Assembly (NCBI GenBank): GCA_028752905.1
Contig: JAQNBH010000017.1
Span: 38,959,929 to 39,023,928 of the forward strand
DNA: 64,000 bases
Origin: Cladorhizidae sp. MBARI D1340-BT2
Lineage: Eukaryota > Porifera > Demospongiae > Poecilosclerida > Cladorhizidae
Direction: 5' to 3'
Both the position numbers and the translations under genes were made by a program. The notes below the pieces were generated by a model. The model was not told the DNA's origin. It worked only from the letters and a program-made list of their open reading frames with translations, and ran no database searches. Position 1 is the stretch's first letter. Every line of letters begins with the position of its first letter. Positions 44,663 to 53,600 of the stretch are shown piece by piece.

Positions 44663-44960
44663 TGTAAGGGAGCCCTCCCTAACTGTAACACTACTGAGGT
44701 TTACATGTTAATTATGTATTGTCATGTTTGAACTCAAGAACATTCTAGAAGGCATTGTTTATGCATGCTGGACACTTCTGATTGGTCAAAGCTAAACAGG
44801 GGGCTGGTAGCCTATTTAAGGGAGCCAGTCCCTAGTGCAGCAGTTCTTGTTCTATTCTGAATTAAAATAAGGCTTACCTCTGAGAGAAAGGGAGGTTGGG
44901 GTGGAAAAGAAATCTGGTGGCAGCAAGAGCTAGGCTAGTCAAGGAAGGATAGGCCTAACA
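44663..44960 (+). repeat. 5' LTR of Gyp-C (298 bp, TGTAAGGG...CCTAACA)
   Basis: It starts right after Gyp-D sequence and ends at CCTAACA, two bases before the primer site. It matches the split 3' copy with about ten differences. Confidence 0.9.
44781..44866 (+). promoter_or_regulatory. Probable LTR promoter and poly(A) signal of Gyp-C
   Basis: ATTGG (inverted CCAAT) at 44781-44785 lies about 30 bp before the TATA-like CTATTTAAG at 44812-44820. ATTAAA at 44861-44866 could serve as the polyadenylation signal. The same elements are in the 3' copy near 55940-56025. The transcription start is not known. Confidence 0.45.
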
Positions 44961-44962
44961 GT

Positions 44963-44975
44963 TGGTGGCAGCGGT
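44963..44975 (+). promoter_or_regulatory. Primer-binding site, tRNA-Leu type, of Gyp-C
   Basis: TGGTGGCAGCGGT is identical to the first 13 bases of the site in Gyp-A and Gyp-B. Confidence 0.7.
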
Positions 44976-45003
44976 CAATGAAGGACCTACACTATATAGC
45001 AGG

Positions 45004-45910
45004 ATGAACACCAGGCATAAGTCGTCTGCTAAGTTGCCAGGGATGGAGGACCATGGATATTCGTCGGATGAGGATACTATTTCCTCACCGGAATCGGTAC
45101 CTCCTTCGACTGAGTCAGTGACGACACAGGCTATCACATTGCTCACGCAGCAGCTCCTCCAAATGCAGCGGGATACTGCAGCATGGGATGAGAGAGCAGA
45201 AATGGTACGTGCAGAAGAGAGATGCTGGAGAGAAGAGAAGGAAGAGCGGGACAGGATAGCGATGCAGGCAATCGTCAGCTACGAGTAATGCAGAGGCAAT
45301 TCGAGGACAGATGCAATGATGAGGCAAGACGCTGGCGGACTGACGAATGGGAGAGAAGGACTCCAGTCCCTAACCTACCTGTCTGGATGGACCAAGATGA
45401 TCCGGATGCCTTTATCCGGCAGTTCGAGAGGCTGATGTCAACATATCACGTGCCCAAGTCCGAATGGACACAATGACTGTCAGTGTTACTTACTGGCAGG
45501 GTGAGAACAATTTACCAAACGGACGTCAAGGATGCGGACGAAAGTGATTAAATTAAAAGAGGCTCTGTGTCTGCTTTAGGCTTGACTGTGGCGGAATGTC
45601 GCAGGGACTTCTGGCAGCTCAGGGTGAATCAACAACAGACTTGGCAGTGCGGGTAAAACGTCTGACAGCAAGGTATGCTAAGGGCTGTGATACCATTGAT
45701 GAACTTGTCCAACAGATCTCTCTTGGTAATTTTTTTAATATAATACCAGAAGGGGTGGCAGCACAAGTTCGGCGTGACCATCCCAAGACCACAACAGAAG
45801 CAGCAAGGATGGCTGATTCCTTCATCAAGGACAGGAACACTTACAGGGACAAGCACTGGTCCAAGCATAGAGATGGAGACTGGAAATATGGCCAGGAGAG
45901 CCAGGAATGA
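45004..45910 (+). pseudogene. gag of Gyp-C
   Basis: The ATG at 45004 begins a Ser/Thr/Glu-rich N-terminus (KLPGMEDHGYSSDED) and a Gln/Arg/Glu coiled-coil-like stretch. Frame changes near 45280 and 45480 are needed to reach PVWMDQDDPDAFIRQFERLM and DLAVRVKRLTARYAKGCDTIDE, which resemble the gypsy capsid. It ends with an HWSKHRDGDW basic tail. It resembles the Gyp-B gag in layout. Confidence 0.65.
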
Positions 45911-46013
45911 AAGGGCAAACCTAAGCGATTGGGCAGTGTTACGCCAACTATCAAGTGTGGAGAGAACACATCCAAGCATGGTGAGAAGACGGACTCTGGA
46001 CCGCTGTCATGGA

Positions 46014-46704
46014 TTAAATGCTACTCATGTGCTAAAAAGGGCATCGGAAAGCAGACTGCCCGAAACGAGTGGCACGGGTTCTCATTCCACACATGGAGGA
46101 GGACCTGATGGTGACTGGCAAAGTTGGCAACATGATATCAACCAAAATGAAGGTGGACACCGGTTCACAGCAGACCATTGTCCATCTGGACTTCGTGCAG
46201 CATGACCAATACACAGGGCAGGCAATGAACATTGTCGCTGTGGGTCAGCACCAAGAACGACCTCCTTTGGCAAAAGTGTGGCTCCAGGTTGGAGAGTACA
46301 CCATCCCTCATGTCGTGGCCGTCATGGACATTACTCCAGACCAGGTATTGCTTGGACAGGATCTAGGCATCCGACGCTATCTGGTGGACCTGACCGAACA
46401 GCAAGCGGAAGAACGAAAGAACGAAGAAGCAGCAGGTTTGCTAACGAGAAAACAGGCAGAGAAGGAGGCACAGCAGCTGGCTGACGATGATCAACACACT
46501 AAGGATTCCGGAGCTCAGATGGTTAAGTTGAATGAGGTGTTTGACTTTGACGATGACTTTTTTGTTCATTGCCATCCTCAGGCCCTGGACGACGAAGATG
46601 TAGTGGAGGAAGACTTACCCCTTCCGGCTTTGGCTGAGGACAACTCTGACCGAGAGTGCCTGATTCAGCAGCAGGAGGAGGACAACACACTGGCAGATTG
46701 CAGA
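46014..46704 (+). CDS. Zinc knuckle and protease of Gyp-C
   Basis: A CCHC knuckle (CYSCAKKGHRKADC, with one base shift inside) precedes the open frame 46069-46704. The protease has MKVDTGSQQTIVH (catalytic Asp, D-T-G) and DQVLLGQDLGI at the end of the fold, then a Glu/Gln-rich linker (EERKNEEAAGLL, TRKQAEKEAQQL). The linker ends in NTLADCR, which precedes integrase in related elements. The solo LTR at 46705 interrupts it. The last residues of the open frame, to 46758, belong to that LTR. Confidence 0.7.
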
Positions 46705-47648
46705 TGTCAGCTTCCTTTTGTGAATGTCTACTTTGACACTCGACCCTACGCTAGCTGATTTAGCTCAGTGTAGTAAGGACAGCCGCGTCGCCCCAGCCCA
46801 ACTATAATCTTCCTATCACAGTTGACCCTGGAGCCAAAATCAGACACACTCTTATGTCTGTGTTCCCTGGTATTGGACCTAGTCGAACACCATCTATATA
46901 GCCCTTAGCTAGCAACTTATGAGAATAGGTGTAAATAAGGCACAAACGAGGTGTGCCGTCCTTTCACAATAATACAACTCAGTACAACTCAGTAATACTC
47001 AAAAGTACAGTTCTCAATACAGTTCTCAATACATACTTACAACTTCAGTTCTAGACTAACTCTCTACTCTTTTCACAGTCCACCTCTTTTATAATTATCC
47101 AGCTGATGACATCATCACACATCAGCCTCTGGCTGGGCACTCCAGAAATGACCTTGTAAGGGAATTTCAGGTGGCCTTCTGTCTCCAAGGTTCTGCCAAT
47201 CAGATCGTTCATTGTTTGCAGATGGTAATCAGAATTATCATATGTGGATACATCAGTCTCTGGCTGGGCACTCCTGAAATGACATTTCGGGTGGCCTTCT
47301 GTCTCCAAGGTTCTGCCAATCAGATCGTTCATTGTTTGCTGAATGGTAATCACAATTATCATATGTGGACACATCAGCCTCTGGCTGGGCACTCCTGAAA
47401 TGACATTTTGGGTGGCCTTCTGTCTCCAAGGTTCTGCCAATCAGATCGTTCATTGTTTGCTGAATGGTAATCAGAATTATCATATGTGGTCTCATTAGTA
47501 TAATCTCTATAGCTTCTGGTGGTTGACAAACAATTAACCACATCCTCCTCCTTATCATGTGAGTTCTCACTACTCTTATTCATTATTAAGCACTCAGTTG
47601 TCACAGCTATGGATGGAGTGTCCTCAGTCAGGGTTAGGGTCCCTGACA
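46705..47648. repeat. Solo LTR inserted in Gyp-C (944 bp)
   Basis: It begins TGTCAGCTTCC and ends GGTCCCTGACA, so the tips TGTCAG/CTGACA are inverted. It is flanked by a perfect 5-bp duplication GCAGA (46700-46704 and 47649-47653). No protein is encoded. Three copies of a unit of about 120 bp (CTCTGGCTGGGCACTCC...) lie at 47120-47495. Removing it joins LADCR to the linker before YYWDKGLLVHQ. A small TG...CA DNA element is an alternative. Its orientation cannot be decided. Confidence 0.7.
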
Positions 47649-47653
47649 GCAGA

Positions 47654-48950
47654 CAAGATGCAGACGCTGGAGAGAGAGGGTACTACTGGGACAAGGGCCT
47701 CCTGGTGCACCAAGCTGACGATGTCTTGGGCCAACCAGTTGTGCAAGTCATCCTGCCACAAGCAAGACGAAAAAGTGTGCTACAATTAGCACACTCATCA
47801 CTCCTGGGAGGACACCTGGGATGCAAGAAAACAAGTGCTATGATCCGCAGACATTTCTCGTGGCCGGGCATGGTCAAGGACGTGCAGCATTGGTGTAGGG
47901 CCTGTGAGAGATGTCAGTTGACGGCTAAACAGAATCATAAGGTGGCTCCACTGGTACCACTACCAGTGGTGACGACCCCTTTCGAGCGACTGGCCTTTGA
48001 CCTGGTCGGTCCACTTCCCAGAACCAAATGGGGTGCAAAGTATCTTCTGACAAATATGGATTACGGGACGAAGTTTCCTGATGCCGTTCTCCTGCATAAG
48101 GTGGATGCTCAGACAGTAGCGGAGGCAATGATAAACATTTTCTCTCGATACGGATTGTCGAACGAAATACTCACGGATCAGGGATCGGTTCTCACTGGTT
48201 CTCTGATGAAAGAGTTGTGTGACAAATTACAGATCCTACGAATAAGGACACCCCCATACCATCCCAAAGTGACGGCATGTTGGAACGCTGGCATGCCACA
48301 TTGAAGAGCATGTTAAGAAAGGCAACAGCTGGTAAGCGTGATTGGAATGAATTATTGCCATATTGTTTGTTCGCCTACAGATCTGTCCCCCACTCCAACA
48401 CTGGCTTTACCCCCTTTGAACTGCTGTTTGGGAGGCATGTTAGAGGCCCCCTTGAAGTCTTGAAGGTGGGTTAGCAGGACGGTGATACCTCGGAGAAGGC
48501 TGTGGTGACTTGGGTGGCCGAGTTGAGGAAGAAGTTAACAATGATGGAGGAGATTGTGGAGGAGAAGGAAGCAGCAGCCAAGGCTGCCATGAAAAGACAA
48601 TACGACAAGAAGGCGAACTCTGTGAGTTACTCACCAGGAGAGATGGTCTTGCTTTGAACGCCTCACCTTCAAGACAAACTGCAAGACACTTGGCAGGGGC
48701 CATACGAGGTCACCAAGCAAATCTCACCTGTGATGTATGTAATGGCAGTACCGAACAGGAGAATTCGGAAACAGACTGTACACACCAAACTCATAAAAAA
48801 ATGGACAACACCTGTTGCAAGAGTGTTGAACGTCATTCTCCTGCATGAAGACGATGATGAAGAGGTAGAAGCCGACCCAGAATGGGCAGATGATCACAAA
48901 TTGACAGTTCAACAATCAACTCAGCTGGATGGTGTCCTGCTGAAGTAGGC
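47654..48950 (+). pseudogene. Integrase of Gyp-C
   Basis: The open frame through 48304 has YYWDKGLLVHQADD, LAHSSLLGGHLG (zinc histidines), CRACERCQLTAK (zinc cysteines), FDLVGPLPRTKWG (first Asp) and LTDQGSVLTG (second Asp). PYHPKVTACWNA follows, where a shift disrupts the Glu region. The next frames carry LKSMLRKATAGKRDWNELLPY, FELLFGRHVRGPLEVL and the C-terminal SPGEMVLL and WQGPYEVTKQISPVMY, a GPY-type tail. It leads directly toward reverse transcriptase. Confidence 0.8.
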
Positions 48951-49007
48951 AGCGTACTTAGTGCGGACCCAGGAAGGCTGAGTATAGTAAACCATGCCAT
49001 TAACAAG

Positions 49008-50319
49008 GATTCTGTTCCCCCAGTTAGGGTGGCACCGTATCGGGTGGCTCCAGCCTGGCATGACCAGCTGAAAGAGGAAGTAGGGACACTGCTCCAGGTG
49101 GGAATAATCAGGCCATTTCTATCTCCTTGGACATCCCCAGTGCTGCCTGTGAAAAAGAAAGACGGTACAATTCGCCTCTGCGTCGATTTCCGGAAACTAA
49201 ATGCTGTCACAGTTCCAGACCCTTATGATATGCCAAGGGTGGATGACCAGCTAGGCGAGGCGAAGTTTCTCTCGAAGCTTGATTTATCAAAAGGTTTCTA
49301 CCAAGTGCCGGTGGTGACAGAACATATTGAGAAAACTGCATTTACAACACCAATCGGCAAATATGAATTTGTCACCATGCCGTTTGGTTTGCGAAATCCA
49401 CCAGCCACATTTCAACGACTAATGGACGTAGTGCTGGTGGAAATGCAGGAGTTCGCCTGCGCCTACATGGATGACATAATCATTTATAGCAACACTTGGG
49501 ACGAACACATGGCTCACACAAACATGGATTTGGAATGACTGGCGACATTAGGGCTAACAGCCAAGCCTACAAAATGCGAGTGGGCACAGGCCCAGTGTCT
49601 CTATCTGGGTCACAAGGTAGGAGGTGGCAAGGTGGCGCCAGATGACTGCCTGGTGGGGGCAGTGCAACAGTTCCTGCGGCCTACAACTAAGACGGGAGTG
49701 CGATCCTTTCTCGGATTAGCGGCCTTTCTCGGATTAGCGGGTTACTACCGCAGATCCATGCCCCACTTCGCAGATCACTCTATACACCTAACCAAGGCGA
49801 CATGCAAAACAGCCCCCCAGAAGCTATGTTGGATGAATGAGCTAGAGAGAGAATTCCAATACCTCAAGCAGGCGCTGAGCATGGCTCCAGTGCTTACCAT
49901 CCCGACTAAGGCCGACAATCTACAGTTACACACAGATGCCTCCGATGTTGGTATTGGAGCAGTTCTCAGTATGCTCAGGGACAATGCCGACAGACCAGTG
50001 GCCTATTTCTCGAGAAAACTACTTCCACGGGAATTGAGATATGCCACGACCGAGAAGGAATGCTTGGCAATTGTGGAAGCAATCCGACACTTTGCCATAT
50101 ACCTAATCGAGAGACCCTTCATCATTATCACAGATCATCGGGCGCTGATGCACTTAAACTCAGCAAGACACACTAATGGCAGAGTGGCACGATGGGCACT
50201 TCGTTTACAGCCGTTCACCTTTACAGTTCAGCACAGACCCGGAACGGCATTTGGTAATGCAGATGGGCTATCTTGGCAGGACTGGGACGATGGCCTTCGG
50301 CCCCAAAAGGAGGGGGAGG
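49008..50319 (+). pseudogene. Reverse transcriptase and RNase H of Gyp-C
   Basis: Open frame 49029-49538: APYRVAPAWHDQLKEE, LSPWTSPVLPVKKKDG, CVDFRKLNAVT, LDLSKGFYQVPV (first Asp), MPFGLRNPPATFQRLM, CAYMDDIIIYS (active site). A TGA at 49536-49538 breaks it. RNase H follows in 49632-50339 with LHTDASDVGIGAVL, TTEKECLAIVEAI and IITDHRALMHL, ending NADGLSWQDWDD. A 15-bp duplication gives a repeated FLGLA in the thumb. The last residues run into the LTR. Confidence 0.85.
50304..50319 (+). promoter_or_regulatory. Polypurine tract of Gyp-C
   Basis: CAAAAGGAGGGGGAGG lies immediately before the 3' LTR start TGTTAGGG at 50320; it would prime plus-strand synthesis. Confidence 0.75.
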
Positions 50320-50407
50320 TGTTAGGGAGCCCTCCCTAACTGTGACACTACCGAGGTTTACATGTTAATTATGTATTGTTATGTTTGAACTCAAGAACAT
50401 TCTAGAA
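50320..50407 (+). repeat. 3' LTR of Gyp-C, first part
   Basis: It matches 44663-44749 and is cut at TTCTAGAA, where Gyp-E is inserted. TAGAA at 50403-50407 is the target duplication. Confidence 0.9.
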
Positions 50408-50578
50408 TAGATAAGTGCCATGCACCATTTCAACGCTGGACAAAGAGGATACAAAATAGATCTTGTTAGCATGAAATGCGTACATCAACTGAATGTGTGT
50501 TACTGAGCAGGCGCGAGGTAAGGGGATATCAAACGGGTAAAGGGTCATACGTAGTGACATGCATATAGTTATTGTCTA
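50408..50578 (-). repeat. 3' LTR of Gyp-E (171 bp)
   Basis: In the coding sense it starts TAGACAATAACTATATGC, after a purine tract (GGGGGGAGA, 50579-50590), and ends GGCACTTATCTA. The tips TAGA/TCTA are inverted but are not the usual TG/CA. Confidence 0.9.
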
Positions 50579-50615
50579 TCTCCCCCCAAGTCCGAATGCC
50601 ATGAGGGCTGAGAAG

Positions 50616-53600
50616 TTATTCGTAGTTAGGGTATCGTTTGATTGGCTTTGCCTCTCTCTCACTTCGACGAGGGCCGGGTGGGGGGGTCGGCGGGAAGGAG
50701 GGTGTGGGGATCATGGCCACATTTTTCGGGTTGGCTTTGACGTGGCGATGGGGGGAAGTTGGGGTTCCGGCTACAGAGGCGTATGAACGTCGGCCGGCAG
50801 GGGTGATGAGGACCAGTTGGTGAGGCTGGACGTTCGGTGTTTGCTGTGGCAGGGTCGGTGGTGTCGGTGGAGGCAGTCTCATCGGAGCTGGCTGAGGTGG
50901 CTGCATCGGGGTTTGAGGGTGGATCTGAGGGGGGATAGAGGATGGGGGGGTAATGGGTGGATCAGGTGGTTTGGGGGGGTTGTTTTGGGTAGGTGGGGCC
51001 GAGGGGGTTGGGTGGTAGTGGTCGGGGAGGCTTCGATGGAACGGGTTGTCTGGTGGTGGTGGGCCAGTAGTCTGTCGACGGAGGAAGCGGCGGTTTCTCA
51101 TGGTGAGTCGTCCGTTGCCGTCCATCTTCACCTGGTATTGGTGGTATTGCATGACTTCGACGACCACTCCTGTCTTGTCCCACTTCGTCGGGTGGCGGCC
51201 CGTTTGGTTTTGGACGAATACATGGTCACCACGACGAAGGGGGGAGAGGCCGCCTGTGTGTTCATCCCATCTTGCTCGGCCGAGGGATTGGCGGTGTGAT
51301 AGTGCCAGCTCTCTTTGGCGGAGCCGGTTGTCCGAGTCCATAGGTGGTCGGAGCTGGGCAGGTATGCCGGGGAGCAGGTCTCGGATGGGTCGACCGTACA
51401 GGCTCATGGCCGGGGACATCTTAGTGTCTGGGCTGGGGCTATTTCGATATTGAAGTATTGCCTTGTAGAAGGGGGACTGTAGACATCCTCCGGGGCCTGT
51501 GTTCCCCGCAATCAGACGCTTCATTGTTTTGACGCCTGTCTCTGCCCGGTTGTTCGAGTGGGGGTTATAGGCAGAGGAGATCCTATGGTGGACGCCCCAG
51601 TTGGAGAGTAGCTCCCTGGTGGAGTGGGACGCAAACTCGGGTCCGCCGTCTGATGTGAGAGACGTGGGTATGCCGAAGGTGGCAAACGTGCTGCGGAGGA
51701 TGTTGGCCAGGCCAGAGGCTCCGTTGACGGCGGGGGCGACGATGGGCCAGCCAGAGTACCGGTCGACCAGCACAAGATATGCGGATCCCTCGTGATGGAA
51801 GAAATCCGCACAGATGTGCTGGAAGGGGTACTCTGGCTCCTCAGGTGTTGTGGAGGGCATTGCGGGCTGTGATGGGGCATTGCCGTTACAAATGGGGCAG
51901 CCGTTTCTGGTGGCCGCGATGTCTGAGGTGAGTCCTGGCCAGTAAAGAGATGACGAGGCCCTGGCAGTCATTCCACTTGTGCCCTGGTGTGCAGCATGGA
52001 GGGCAGATAGACACGTTGCTTGTAAGGAAGCTGGTATCACCACGCGGTCTCCGTAACATACCACATCGTCTACGATGTATAGGCTGTTGATTATGGGGAA
52101 GAATGACCTGATGGAGGCGGGTAGCATGTGCCTGCTGTCCGGGGGGCCTTCTTCGACATAATATATTAGGTCCTGCATGGTGGGGTCGGCTGTGGTAGCA
52201 ACTTGCAGTTGTTCCCAACTGATAGGGATGGTGGATATGGCAGCACAGATTGCGGGCTGGAGTCCGTCGTCTTCGTGGATGGCGAGGGTTGAGTGTGAGC
52301 TTGCTAGGCAGGCTGGGTTGGGTGATTGGAGGTCATCGGGGAGGTGAAGTCGTGGTGGTGTTCGGGTCCCGGATGGGTGGCGTGAGAGGGCGTCGCTGGT
52401 GTGGTTTCTCACGCCAGGGATGTACATCATCCGGAACCGATAGCGGAGCGTTTTTTCCTTCAGGTTGCGCAGGCGTGGATTCGGGATGTCCTCGAGGCAG
52501 CGATCCCCGAAGAGCTTGAGCAGTGGCTTATGGTCCACTGCTACAACGAGGTCGCTGCACCCGAGGACGAAGTGGCGAGCCTTGTCCAGAGCGTCGGCAA
52601 CAGCAAGGGCTTCGCCCTCCACGGGGGCGTATCGTGACTCTGCAGCGTGGGTGAAGCGCGAGCCCACTAGGGTGACGCGCCAACCCTCTCGGCAGCAGAA
52701 CAAGTCACGGGACGGGCACTGGCAGTGTTTTTGAAGCAGCCAGAACCCGATCCCGCCCTTGCTCCAATCGGTGGCCAGGCAGGTTGGGCGGTCCTTGTCG
52801 AAGATCTCAACACCGACCCTGATGCGCTCGCAGATGTGGTTCTTGGAGGCTGTGAAAGCCTCGGCAAGGTCACTCGTCCATTCGAATGGTGTGGTAGGTT
52901 TGAGGAGGGCCCGGAACGGCTGCATCGCCGTGGTCATCGCGAAGGTGTAAGAAACTTGGTTTACAAGCCCGAACCATGCCCTGATGTCTGTGATGCTGGC
53001 TGGGGTGGGGAAGTCGGTGATTGATTGCAGGTATTTGTCCGCTGGTTTGACCTCCGTGGGAGTGATGGTGAATCCAGCAAATTCCACGGTGTCTTCGGCG
53101 AAGCGAAACTTGCGTGGGTTTAGGGTGATACCGTTCACGGCACAGATGTGGAGCCACTCAGTCGCTTGGTGGAATGCCCCCGTGATGTCGTTAGACCACA
53201 GTAGTGCATCGTCGATGCATTTGGTCTTTGACATCACGGTGGCGACGAGGGCATCGTACCTGGCCGTGTAGGCATCACCCGAGGCGATGTAACCTTGGGG
53301 GGCGGTGAGATAGCGATATCTACCCCATGGGGTGATAAACGTGGTAAAGTGGCGGTCTTCCTTGGAGAGTGCAACTGAGTGGTAGCCATTCCACGCGTCG
53401 AATATGGTCTTCTTGGTTCGGCGTGGAATGGCTCGGGCTTGGTGGAACGGAGATGGGCAGTGGTGTGTCTCCCGTGTAGCATGCTTGTTCAGGGGTTGGA
53501 AGTTGATGGTCCTCCTGAGCGACCCGTTCTTCTTGGTGCATATCACCATGCGGTGGCACCAAGTGACGGGTGTACCCAGGGGGACCCTCTCTAGCACGCC

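Noticed and set aside
47051..47604. Several minus-strand open stretches with repeated peptides
   Set aside because: They follow the 120-bp repeats within the solo LTR.
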